From an uncultured Bacteroidales bacterium (lineage in GTDB: Bacteria > Bacteroidota > Bacteroidia > Bacteroidales > UBA932): a DNA stretch of 27,664 nt. The notes under the pieces were generated by a model. That model did not search any database and was not told the DNA's origin. It saw only the letters and a list, made by a program, of their open reading frames with translations. Where the stretch lies: NCBI GenBank assembly GCA_946545765.1, contig CAMNNS010000002.1, forward strand, positions 1-27,664, read 5' to 3'. Of this stretch, positions 15,930-23,146 are shown in pieces. How positions within the stretch are numbered: position 1 is the first letter of the stretch; the number at the start of each line of letters is the position of its first letter. Both the position numbers and the translations under genes were made by a program.

Positions 15930-17135
15930 TTAATAAAGAAAACCGAATGCCCATAAAGGGATCTTTCTGCCAATAGCTGCATCTATATCATCTGCTGCTA
16001 TATAAGCATCGGCTTCGCCCTTTATTTGATTAAAATTTTTCTCCTTGCCTCCAACCTCTATAACAATATCTTTGTCTATACGAAAATCTCCTCTTTTGAA
16101 TCCAGAATATTCTGTCAGATGAGAAGAAGATGCTATTTGTTGAGTAAAGAAAGTTTCTCTTACTGTTCCCACTTCGGGCACCCTTGGGGATAGCATATAA
16201 AGAAGATTTGTATTGTCTATGTATATTTTATCGGGTTTCTGAAGATCGGATATACTATAAATATCGGTGAATAACCTTCTTATTAAATTTGCTTCCTCCA
16301 AATCCTTGAGATATTTGAGTGTTGTTGCACGAGAAACTCCCGTTGTTCTTGAAAGTTTGGCAATATCAACTTCATAAGGGACCATACTTGAAATAGCCCA
16401 TAGTAAGGCTTTTACCTTTCTGGAATTGCCCACATCAAGATTTCTGTATCTTGTCAGTTCTACATCTACTGTATAGTTCACAGAATTTTCGAGTTTTAAA
16501 TAATAATTCTCCTTATTTTCAAAATAGAAAGGATAATATCCGAACTTTAAATAACGCCAAAAATGCTCAAGTGGTTGGCACTTTTCATTAATATAGGAAC
16601 AATATCGGTTTGGCTTAGCCAACAAATCTGGTAGGGTTATAGGTTCTATCTCTAATCCGATGTCTATTTTCAAAAATTCTCTAAAAGAAAGACCTGGCAT
16701 ATCATATTGGACAATTCGGCGTGAAAGATCTGCTTGCCCATCATTGATCTGTATTAGAGACGAACCACTCAAGACTATATGAAGATTCTTGTAAAGGTCA
16801 AAGATTTCTTTTACTTCTCTACTCCAACCGCTATACTTATGAACTTCGTCTATAAATAAGTATTTTCCTCCTAACTTCACAAACCTATCTGCAGTCTCCA
16901 CTAAAGTATTGGCAGAAAAATAATTTGTATCTGCCGAGCAATAAAGCACATGTCTGTCATCTGATTCAAAATTCTTCTTTATGTATTGTTGCATCAAAGT
17001 AGATTTTCCTACCCCTTTAGCTCCCCGAATGGCAATAAGCCTATCATTCCAATCTATTTTGTGCATAATATCTCTCACAAACCCCATAGGCACATGAGAC
17101 AAATATGCATCATGCCTTTCAAATAATTTTTCCAT
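15930..17135 (-). CDS. ATP-binding protein, AAA_14 + DUF4143
   Basis: A 401-residue ATPase. Walker A is GAKGVGKST (residues 38-46), Walker B YLFIDEVHK (D96, E97), and LSGSSLIQI follows. A helix-turn-helix-like stretch (IAKLSRTTGVSRATTLKYL) precedes the DUF4143 part, and a nuclease-like ending has DFRIDKDIVIEVGGK. Its cellular role is unknown. The gene stands alone between two copies of ispF: intact ispF upstream and a deleted copy starting at its very stop codon. It has a complete promoter and an 18-bp palindrome just after the predicted transcription start. It is only distantly similar to the other ATPases in the window, so it is not a recent local duplicate of them. Confidence 0.88.
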   Translation of the reverse strand: MEKLFERHDAYLSHVPMGFVRDIMHKIDWNDRLIAIRGAKGVGKSTLMQQYIKKNFESDDRHVLYCSADTNYFSANTLVETADRFVKLGGKYLFIDEVHKYSGWSREVKEIFDLYKNLHIVLSGSSLIQINDGQADLSRRIVQYDMPGLSFREFLKIDIGLEIEPITLPDLLAKPNRYCSYINEKCQPLEHFWRYLKFGYYPFYFENKENYYLKLENSVNYTVDVELTRYRNLDVGNSRKVKALLWAISSMVPYEVDIAKLSRTTGVSRATTLKYLKDLEEANLIRRLFTDIYSISDLQKPDKIYIDNTNLLYMLSPRVPEVGTVRETFFTQQIASSSHLTEYSGFKRGDFRIDKDIVIEVGGKEKNFNQIKGEADAYIAADDIDAAIGRKIPLWAFGFLY

Positions 17136-17168
17136 GCAATCTTTATTTTAACGAAATTATCGGCTGTG

Positions 17169-17186
17169 TGTTATTTATAAATAACA
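17169..17186. promoter_or_regulatory. 18-bp perfect palindrome in the ATPase leader
   Basis: TGTTATTTATAAATAACA lies about 5 bases after the predicted transcription start and 34 bases before the ATPase start codon at 17135. A dimeric repressor site is the simplest reading. A second inverted repeat (TGCAAATGT 17196-17204 and ACATTTGCA 17219-17227) spans the promoter itself. Confidence 0.55.
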
Positions 17187-17197
17187 TTTTTATACTG

Positions 17198-17229
17198 CAA
17201 ATGTAACATACATTTAACACATTTGCAAA
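17198..17229 (-). promoter_or_regulatory. Bacteroidetes promoter of the second DUF4143 ATPase gene
   Basis: On the minus strand: TTTG (17229-17226), 20 bases, TACATTTG (17205-17198). Full consensus match; start expected near 17191. Confidence 0.75.
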
Positions 17230-17244
17230 GCAAGTGCGATTATT

Positions 17245-17760
17245 TTAAATTATACTATCTAACAAAACAACAGCCATCGCAGCTACACCCTCTTCTCTCC
17301 CGATATAGCCCGCCCCTTCTGTCGTGGTAGCTTTTATCGATATTCTATCTAACTCTTCCTCTATAAATGGGCGGATCCCCCTCTCTTTTTCACACTTCAG
17401 TATAAGTTCAGATAGTCTCTTTTTCATCTCTTTAATATATGGAGCTATTTTTGGCTTTTCAAGAAGTAATGTAATGTCTGCATTAGTAAGGGAGTAGCCT
17501 TTTGATAAAATGATATTGTAAGTTCTCTCTAAAAGTATTTTACTATCTATTCCTTTAAATTCTCGTTTCGTATCGGGAAAGAACTGCCCAATATCCCCTA
17601 AAGATAGGGCACCAAAAAGGGCATCACATAAAGCATGAATTGCTACATCTCCATCTGAATGGGCTACACAACCTTTTGAATGTTCTATTTTTACACCACC
17701 TATAACTAATGGCAAACCTTCCTTTAAAAGATGAACATCGTATCCGTTACCTATTCTCAT
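17245..17760 (-). CDS. ispF: 2-C-methyl-D-erythritol 2,4-cyclodiphosphate synthase
   Basis: Fifth enzyme of the MEP isoprenoid pathway: it cyclises CDP-ME 2-phosphate to MEcPP and releases CMP. The metal ligands D8, H10 (GYDVH) and H42 (VAIHAL) and the HSDGD loop (34-38) are present, as are SLGDIGQFFPD and the C-terminal SIKATTTEGAGYIGREEG. At 171 residues it is about 10 longer than usual because of an insertion around residues 122-136 (LILKCEKERGIRPFIEEEL) before the SIKATTTE strand. The start ATG gives the standard MRIGNGYD. A second, decayed copy lies at 15832-15929; this one has every catalytic residue and should be the working gene. ispE of the same pathway is at 19719. Confidence 0.96.
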   Translation of the reverse strand: MRIGNGYDVHLLKEGLPLVIGGVKIEHSKGCVAHSDGDVAIHALCDALFGALSLGDIGQFFPDTKREFKGIDSKILLERTYNIILSKGYSLTNADITLLLEKPKIAPYIKEMKKRLSELILKCEKERGIRPFIEEELDRISIKATTTEGAGYIGREEGVAAMAVVLLDSII

Positions 17761-17790
17761 ATTTTTATATTAAAAGAGTAAAAATTAATT

Positions 17791-17830
17791 AACTTATTTA
17801 ATCCACTTAATGAATTTTATCTATCATATT
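17791..17830 (+). repeat. Dispersed intergenic repeat, copy 2
   Basis: Contains TTTAATCCACTTAATGAA followed by TTTTATCTA, the core shared with copies at 2685 and 22225. This copy diverges after the core and lacks the TAnnTTTG box. Confidence 0.5.
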
Positions 17831-18047
17831 ATAGACTCTAATATATAGCCCGCTCTTCTAAGTGGGCTTATTAAACCTATATTTAACTGATTTACAAGAC
17901 AAGTGCTGTTTTATGCTCAAATTTATAAAAAATTTCTTATTATCTAAACCGATTCATACTTGCAAATTTTCTACACTACAGACAAACCTCAAAAATACAA
18001 ATTAGGGGTTTGTTTTATATCTCTCCTATTAATTAGATTAAAATATA

Positions 18048-18055
18048 TACCTTTG
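18048..18055 (+). promoter_or_regulatory. Possible -7 box (TACCTTTG) for rbfA
   Basis: Matches TAnnTTTG and predicts a short leader before the ATG at 18089. No clear TTTG box is seen about 20 bases upstream. Confidence 0.4.
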
Positions 18056-18088
18056 CAATTGTAAGTTTATATATATACTATTTTTATC

Positions 18089-18466
18089 ATGGAAGAGGTT
18101 AGTAAAAGGGTACAAAAAGTACAAAGAGAGGTACAAAGACATCTTGCAGAGATTATACGAGGAAAGGGGATGTCGGTTTTTGGAGGAGCATTAGTAACAG
18201 TTAGTGAGGTGCGTATGAGCCCCGATCTCTCTTTTGCAAAAATATATATCAGCGTTTTCCCTTCAGAAAAAAGAGATTCCGTTTTGGCATATCTTAGTGA
18301 AAACAATAAATCATTTAGAGGAGATTTGGGTAGAGTTACCGCTAAGCAATTACGAATCGTTCCCGAAATACAATTTCTTGCAGACAATTCCTTAGATTAT
18401 GCACAGCACATAGATAATATTCTGCAAAACAATCCTATACAAAACAGAGAAGAGGAGGATTTATGA
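18089..18466 (+). CDS. rbfA: Ribosome-binding factor A
   Basis: A 125-residue assembly factor that binds the immature 30S subunit and helps form the 16S rRNA 5' helix, also important in the cold. It has the KH-like fold pattern: VQREVQRHLAEIIR, VTVSEVRMSPDLSFAKIYISVF, KSFRGDLGRVTAKQLRIVPEIQFLADNSLDYAQHIDNIL. The C-terminal tail is rich in Asp and Glu. The stop overlaps the start of the permease gene (ATGA-type overlap, bases 18463-18466), so translation of the two is coupled. This pairing of rbfA with a lipoprotein-release-type permease is common in Bacteroidetes. Confidence 0.95.
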   Translation: MEEVSKRVQKVQREVQRHLAEIIRGKGMSVFGGALVTVSEVRMSPDLSFAKIYISVFPSEKRDSVLAYLSENNKSFRGDLGRVTAKQLRIVPEIQFLADNSLDYAQHIDNILQNNPIQNREEEDL

Positions 18467-19707
18467 AAAAAAATCTCCCCATATTTATTGCAAACCGCTA
18501 TTTAATTTCAAAAAAAAGCCATAATGTCATAAACATAATCTCTATTATTAGCTCAACTGCTATAGGTTTGGGTTGTATGGCTTTAATCGTAGTTTTTTCT
18601 GTCTTTAATGGGTTTGGAAAAATATTGGAGGGGATGTATGACAGCTATTTACCAGATTTTATCATTGAATCAAAAAAAGGAAAAATTGTTAATCTTAATA
18701 GCACTACACTTATTGAGATAGAAAAATTTTGTAAGGACCAAGGTTTCTTTTCTCCTATAATAGAAGAGAATGTTTATGCTCAATATTCTAATTTACAATG
18801 TATAACAACACTTGTTGGAGTTCCCGATAATTATGAGCAAATAGAAAGAATTACTTCTTTAATAATTGATGGAGATTTTAAGTTACACTACGGCGTTGAT
18901 AATCTGCTTAACAGAGCTATAGTCTCAGAGGGTCTTGCCTCTCAATTACATATAAAAGCACAATTTTCCGAGCCTTTATCATTATATTTTCCAAGTCGCA
19001 CAGAAGATATATCTATTACTATGCCAATGGAATCTATTTTAAATGACGAAATTTTAGTTAGCGGTGTAGCAGATTTTAAATCTCAAGAGAATAATAACAA
19101 AGTTATCGCACCCTTAAAATTTGTTAGAGAGTTAATGGAATATGATGATGAACAGGCGAGCAGAGTTGAAATATACTTAAATGAATTTTCTACAAAAAAC
19201 AAGTATAACAGCATAGAGGCAAAACTTAAAGAGATACTAAATAACACTGCAAACGGCACACAATCATATATCTTAAAAAACAAGCACCAGCAAAATCAAA
19301 CCCTATATAGGATGATGAAAAGCGAGAAACTTGCTGTTTCCCTTATTCTATTTTTTATTATTTTAATTGTTGCAGTAAATATTTTAGCCTCTTTGTCTCT
19401 ACTTATAATAGATAAAAAAGAGGATATACAGACTTATAAAAGTATGGGTGCTCCACTCTCCTTAATAAAAAGAAGTTTTATTCTACATGGCTGGTTTATC
19501 TGTATGGCGGGGGCTATTTTTGGAATTGTAATTGGACTTATTATCTGTATTTTACAACAAACTTTCGGATTTATCTCTCTCCCAGGAAATTTTGTAGTAG
19601 ATTCATATCCTGTCTATATAAAGTTCACCGATATTATTCTAATACTATTTGGAGTTGGAGTTATTGGTTTTATTATGAGCTTTATCCCAAGTAGAGTTAT
19701 TAAATAA
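18463..19707 (+). CDS. ABC transporter permease, LolC/LolE-like (FtsX domain)
   Basis: A 414-residue inner-membrane protein. The first membrane helix is at about residues 22-48, after the typical FIANRYLISKKSHNVINIIS start. A large periplasmic domain spans about 50-285. Three further helices lie at about 289-316, 340-368 and 385-408, forming the FtsX fold. The cytoplasmic loop DKKEDIQTYKSMGAPLSLIKRSF between the second and third helices is the coupling segment that meets the ATPase. The family releases lipoproteins from the inner membrane to LolA; no LolD-like ATPase gene is present here. It is translationally coupled to rbfA and converges on ispE. Confidence 0.9.
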   Translation: MKKNLPIFIANRYLISKKSHNVINIISIISSTAIGLGCMALIVVFSVFNGFGKILEGMYDSYLPDFIIESKKGKIVNLNSTTLIEIEKFCKDQGFFSPIIEENVYAQYSNLQCITTLVGVPDNYEQIERITSLIIDGDFKLHYGVDNLLNRAIVSEGLASQLHIKAQFSEPLSLYFPSRTEDISITMPMESILNDEILVSGVADFKSQENNNKVIAPLKFVRELMEYDDEQASRVEIYLNEFSTKNKYNSIEAKLKEILNNTANGTQSYILKNKHQQNQTLYRMMKSEKLAVSLILFFIILIVAVNILASLSLLIIDKKEDIQTYKSMGAPLSLIKRSFILHGWFICMAGAIFGIVIGLIICILQQTFGFISLPGNFVVDSYPVYIKFTDIILILFGVGVIGFIMSFIPSRVIK

Positions 19708-19718
19708 AAGAAAAATCT

Positions 19719-20564
19719 CTAACTTTTAAAGATACCATAAATAGCAGAACCACTGCCCGACATAGAGACATATAATGCTCCCTGTTCAATTAGTTCATTT
19801 TTAATTTTTTGTAACTGCGGATATTCTTTAAATATCGGTTCTTCAAAATCATTTATTAAACAATCTTGCCACTCATGTATTGGCTTTTGAATTATTGTTG
19901 TTATCGAATCCTCTTGATTATTATTATCTCTCTCTTTTACCACAGAATAAGCATGTTGAGTAGAGATAAACAATTCCGGAAAAATAATTTTAAATTTAAA
20001 CTCTTTTAAGAATGATGAAAAACACTCCCCTTTTTCTTTAAGTGGTTCAAGTATTTCACCTCTCCCCTTTACAATCATTGGAGAGTGAAGATAATTATTC
20101 TTATCGCGATAAAAATTATAGACAAAGAAAGGACAATCGCTCCCCAACATACCCGCATAACTCTCTAATTGTTTGTCTGTTAAACCTATACTAAATATCT
20201 CGTTTAACGCAAAAAGCGTATTTACTCCATCAGAACTTCCACCACCCAAACCTGCACCAATAAAAACATTTTTCTCTAAATGAATATTCACAGGGGGAAG
20301 ATTAAAGTCCTTATCTAAAATATTATACGCTTTTGTACAAATATTATCTTCAACTCTACTATCTATAGTTAAGCCACTTTGCAAAAGTCTAACTTTTCCT
20401 CCCCCACAAAAACACCCTTCTTCTATTGTAATAACATCTGATTTTATGTTGCTATTACTCTCATCTACAGGATAAAAGAGACTCTCTATATTATGAAACC
20501 CATCTTTTCTTACCCCATAAACATAGAGTCCTAAGTTTACCTTTGCACTTGAAAGTATTTTCAT
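19719..20564 (-). CDS. ispE: 4-diphosphocytidyl-2-C-methyl-D-erythritol kinase
   Basis: GHMP-family kinase of the MEP pathway; it phosphorylates CDP-ME before IspF acts. The start at 20564 (MKILSSAKVNLGLYV, 281 residues) is set by the family pattern and by the ATGA overlap with the upstream acetyltransferase stop at 20561-20563. The GHMP ATP-binding loop is FIGAGLGGGSSDG, K8 and N10 of AKVNLGL are in place, and VSMSGSGSAIYG closes the C-terminal motif. A TTATCGCGATAA palindrome (20101-20112) falls inside the gene and encodes Tyr-Arg-Asp-Lys. It is the last gene of a minus-strand operon with the acetyltransferase and PHP phosphatase. Confidence 0.95.
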   Translation of the reverse strand: MKILSSAKVNLGLYVYGVRKDGFHNIESLFYPVDESNSNIKSDVITIEEGCFCGGGKVRLLQSGLTIDSRVEDNICTKAYNILDKDFNLPPVNIHLEKNVFIGAGLGGGSSDGVNTLFALNEIFSIGLTDKQLESYAGMLGSDCPFFVYNFYRDKNNYLHSPMIVKGRGEILEPLKEKGECFSSFLKEFKFKIIFPELFISTQHAYSVVKERDNNNQEDSITTIIQKPIHEWQDCLINDFEEPIFKEYPQLQKIKNELIEQGALYVSMSGSGSAIYGIFKS

Positions 20565-21142
20565 ACAACTTGAATTAGACAGCCATCCCGCTCTTGATAT
20601 TGTCTGCCACAAGAACAAATATAATGCTTCGTTCCCTCCTCAGACAAATTTTTTAATCTTGTTCCGCACTCACAAACCCACCCTATTTGTTTTGCCGGCA
20701 CCCCCGCCATTAGGGAAAAATCTTTAACATCTTTTGTAACCACAGCACCAGCAGCGATCATTGCACTTCTGCCAATAATGTGACCACATACAATTGTACT
20801 ATTTGCACCAAGAGAAGCCCCTTCTTTAATAAGAGTTTTATCGTATTTTCCATGTACAGGGAAATGAGCCCTTGGAGTAGTTACATTAGTAAAGACACAA
20901 GAGGGTCCACAGAACACATTATCCTCTAATTCAACCCCTTCATAAACTGTAACATTATTTTGTATTCTTACTCCATTACCTATTTTAACATCTTTTCCTA
21001 TGTTTACATTTTGTCCAAGAGAACAATTTTTACCAAGTTTTGCCCCAGACTGAATATGGCAAAAGTGCCATATTTTAGTACCTTCCCCTATCTCTACATT
21101 TTCATCAATAAAAGATGAGTTATGGACAAAATAACTTTTCAT
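20561..21142 (-). CDS. wbpD: UDP-2-acetamido-3-amino-2,3-dideoxyuronate N-acetyltransferase, WbpD-like
   Basis: A 193-residue left-handed beta-helix acetyltransferase from the ATG at 21142; a TTG at 21154 is less likely. Hexapeptide repeats run from about residue 12 to 150 (IGEGTKIWHFCHI, LGKNCSLGQNVNIG, IQNNVTVYEGVELEDN). FCGPSCVFTNVTTPRA and LIKEGASLGANSTIVCG are characteristic of WbpD/WlbB, which adds acetyl from acetyl-CoA to the 3-amino group made by WbpE. Unlike Pseudomonas WbpD, as I recall it, the C-terminus has CECG and CSCG, a probable zinc ribbon of four cysteines. It overlaps ispE by an ATGA-type overlap and follows the PHP phosphatase by about 30 bases, a gap holding a TATCGCGATA palindrome. 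Confidence 0.88.
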   Translation of the reverse strand: MKSYFVHNSSFIDENVEIGEGTKIWHFCHIQSGAKLGKNCSLGQNVNIGKDVKIGNGVRIQNNVTVYEGVELEDNVFCGPSCVFTNVTTPRAHFPVHGKYDKTLIKEGASLGANSTIVCGHIIGRSAMIAAGAVVTKDVKDFSLMAGVPAKQIGWVCECGTRLKNLSEEGTKHYICSCGRQYQERDGCLIQVV

Positions 21143-21155
21143 TTTTTGTATCAAC

Positions 21156-21169
21156 CTTATCGCGATAAG
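21156..21169. repeat. 14-bp palindrome CTTATCGCGATAAG
   Basis: Perfect palindrome of the TATCGCGATA family, placed in the short gap between the PHP phosphatase stop and the acetyltransferase start. Confidence 0.8.
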
Positions 21170-21174
21170 AAAGC

Positions 21175-22179
21175 TTACAATTTTTCATTATTCTCAAATA
21201 GCTTTATAAATGCCTCTGTTCTCCTTCTGTTAAGGCTTAATTTATAAGCATGGTGAGAAAAAGTGCTTGTGCGATGATAGTCGCTCCCTGTGTATTCATA
21301 CATTCCGCTATCCAACAAGTCTAATGCTCTTGTTAAAACATTTTTCCCGTAATAACCTGTTAAAGAGAGATAATTTAGCTGAAACTCTATACCTTTCTCT
21401 TTTAGAGATTCATAATTATCTCGGGTCATATATTTATATCTTTCTGGATGAGCCAATATCGGTGAATAACCCTCTATCTTAAGTGTGTACAAAATCTCAT
21501 CCATTTCTAAAGGTGGAAAGAAGTAAGAAGTCTCCACAAGTACATGATGCCCATCTGCATAAGTTAATAGATCTTTATTTTTGACCTTGTCTAAAAACTC
21601 CTTGTTCATCATATATTCAGCCGCCAATCTAATGTCTATTTGGCCATTATACATCTTTTTAAAATATTCGAACTTCCTTGTCAAATGAGAATCGGAATAA
21701 CCACCTATACGCTCTTTCTTAAACTCCTGCAATAAATCTATACTATCATACTCCAACTCGTTATAAGCCTGATTCACAACACTTGAAACAATTTTTTTTT
21801 CTTCAATTTCTCTCTTTAATTTATCCAAATCTTCGCTTATAGCATTTATATCATTATTTTTTTTAACAAACTCCCCTTTAAAATTTTGAGAATCACCATT
21901 TTCGTGATATTTAGAAACTTTATGAGAATGATGTGTTTTAGATTTATTCTCGTTTTTAAAGCTTAAAGGATCAACAACTGCTCCATTTTCACCCATTGCA
22001 TGGGGGGTAAAATATATCCTCTTAACCCCTACTTCTTCCTCCATTCTTAATAGTTCAAAACTTGAAGAGAGAGAATTAAAACCATCATCTACCCCAGGTA
22101 ATAGATGGCAATGAATATCTGTCACTCCATTTAAAAAATCTTCTCCTTCAATTTTTCTTTTTTTCTTAAACCAAAACAT
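21175..22179 (-). CDS. PHP-domain tyrosine-protein phosphatase (CpsB/YwqE type) with a large insertion
   Basis: A 334-residue metal-dependent phosphatase that would reverse tyrosine phosphorylation of a polysaccharide export kinase. Metal-binding motifs are DIHCHLLPGVDDG (residues 21-33; H23, H25), FTPH (H60), AAEYM (E189), LAHPERYKYM and YTGSDYHRT near the end. Family members are about 240-250 residues; here about 85 extra residues lie between FTPHAMGE (57-64) and the RKFEYFKKMYNG helix (168-179). The insertion is polar, lysine- and glutamate-rich (HHSHKVSKYHE; DKLKREIEEKKIV) and looks like a flexible, partly helical segment. The gene starts the operon with wbpD and ispE and fits the capsule or exopolysaccharide theme. 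Confidence 0.85.
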   Translation of the reverse strand: MFWFKKKRKIEGEDFLNGVTDIHCHLLPGVDDGFNSLSSSFELLRMEEEVGVKRIYFTPHAMGENGAVVDPLSFKNENKSKTHHSHKVSKYHENGDSQNFKGEFVKKNNDINAISEDLDKLKREIEEKKIVSSVVNQAYNELEYDSIDLLQEFKKERIGGYSDSHLTRKFEYFKKMYNGQIDIRLAAEYMMNKEFLDKVKNKDLLTYADGHHVLVETSYFFPPLEMDEILYTLKIEGYSPILAHPERYKYMTRDNYESLKEKGIEFQLNYLSLTGYYGKNVLTRALDLLDSGMYEYTGSDYHRTSTFSHHAYKLSLNRRRTEAFIKLFENNEKL

Positions 22180-22398
22180 TTCTGATTTCTTTTATTTTTA
22201 TAATTCGTCAAAGTTAAAAAAAATAAATTATTCTAAACCACTTAATGAACTTTATCTAAGTTTGATAAAACAAAAAGGTATTTATAACTTAGTTCTACAA
22301 CTCCTCTTCTCTTGTTATTTCTTTATTTATTAATTGTAATATTTTATATAGTTGCATTTACTAATTAAACTTAGTGGTCGCATAAGCGATGTCAAGAA
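22180..22398. other. Intergenic region upstream of the truncated ATPase
   Basis: No gene seen. It holds copy 3 of the dispersed repeat (22225-22277) and AT-rich sequence. Confidence 0.4.
22225..22277 (+). repeat. Dispersed intergenic repeat, copy 3
   Basis: Aligns with 2685-2735 over its whole length (about 36 of the first 41 bases identical), including TAAGTTTG at 22257-22264, a TAnnTTTG box. Confidence 0.55.
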
Positions 22399-22430
22399 TT
22401 TGCATTTCATATTTGTATTGAGTAAATTTG
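22399..22430 (+). promoter_or_regulatory. Bacteroidetes promoter of the truncated ATPase, with direct repeats
   Basis: TTTG (22399-22402), 20 bases, TAAATTTG (22423-22430): full consensus. A 13-bp direct repeat TGTATTGAGTAAA (22414-22426 and 22436-22448, two helical turns apart) overlaps the -7 box and the predicted start near 22437, as a regulator site would. Confidence 0.75.
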
Positions 22431-22473
22431 CACAGTGTATTGAGTAAAAATTTTTAAAAGGGGGTAAATTTCT

Positions 22474-22884
22474 ATGTATCAAAGGAAACAATATCATACT
22501 CTACTATCAAGAATGAAGGAAAAAAGAGGCTTCATTCAAGTAATTATGGGCCCTCGACAAGTGGGAAAATCTACTTTAATGAAACAGGTTGTGAATTCTG
22601 TAAAAATCCCATTTGTCTTTCATATAGCCGATGCTGTACCAGCCACTCAGTTAAACTGGATTAGCGATTGCTGGAATGCGGCAAGAGCAAAAATGCGGAT
22701 AGAGAACCTCTCCGAGCTAATTCTTGTTATTGACGAAATTCAAAAGATTGCGGGGTGGAGCGAAGTAGTAAAGAAAGAATGGGACTTTGATACTTTTTAT
22801 GATATTAATTTGAAGGTTATCCTTCTCGGCTCATCAAGAGTAATGTTGGACAAAGGGCTATCTGTACCTCTGGCTGTCTCCTGA
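22474..22884 (+). pseudogene. Truncated AAA_14/DUF4143 ATPase
   Basis: Only the first 136 residues of an ATPase remain. Walker A is GPRQVGKST (26-34), Walker B LVIDEIQKI (D87, E88), then ILLGSSRVMLDKGLS, which normally runs on into a SLAGRFE-type segment. Here the frame reads SVPLAVS and stops, and the roughly 250 residues of the DUF4143 part are absent downstream. A small deletion in or near the arginine-finger segment, followed by loss of the rest, explains it. The promoter (22399-22430) and a strong GGGGG ribosome binding site 8-12 bases before the ATG are intact, so a short ATP-binding fragment may still be made. It borders the NimA-like gene. Confidence 0.8.
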
Positions 22885-22953
22885 CATTGGAAACAAAACA
22901 TCTGATTTTTGCTCATAATTATTTACTATTTTATAAGTTATATTTCATTCAAA

Positions 22954-22998
22954 GGCGTAAGGCATTATAAATCTTTGTAAATATTCAGCCCTTGCGCC
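22954..22998. repeat. 9-bp inverted repeat before the NimA-like gene
   Basis: GGCGTAAGG (22954-22962) pairs with CCTTGCGCC (22990-22998), with one G-U pair, around a 27-nt AT-rich loop. Its GC content stands out from its surroundings. It may end the truncated ATPase transcript. Confidence 0.4.
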
Positions 22999-23040
22999 GG
23001 TAATTACAATGCAAAAGTATAACTCGCCAACCTCCAAAAA

Positions 23041-23056
23041 GGTAACATTTGTTACC
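23041..23056. promoter_or_regulatory. Operator-like palindrome GGTAACA-TT-TGTTACC
   Basis: Perfect 7-bp arms around a 2-base centre, about 90 bases before the NimA-like gene. The GTAAC/GTTAC arms resemble sites used by small winged-helix (HxlR/MarR-type) repressors of reductases, but no such regulator gene is in the window. Confidence 0.5.
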
Positions 23057-23084
23057 GCAGCTAAACCAACAACAAGCAGAACTT

Positions 23085-23115
23085 TTTGCCAAGTTTGTTT
23101 TTCTATCTATATTGC
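23085..23115 (+). promoter_or_regulatory. Probable promoter of the NimA-like gene
   Basis: TTTG (23085-23088), 19 bases, TATATTGC (23108-23115), one base off the TAnnTTTG ending order. It predicts a leader of about 25 nt to the ATG at 23147. Confidence 0.45.
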
Positions 23116-23146
23116 AATTCAAAACTACCTCTCAATATTTGAAACT

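Larger units (their letters stand above)
17761..18088. other. Divergent intergenic region between ispF and rbfA
   Basis: No gene seen. It holds copy 2 of the dispersed repeat (17791-17830), a 7-bp hairpin AGCCCGC/GTGGGCT (17847-17868) without a U-tract, and TACCTTTG at 18048-18055, a TAnnTTTG box placed 33 bases before the rbfA start. Confidence 0.5.
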
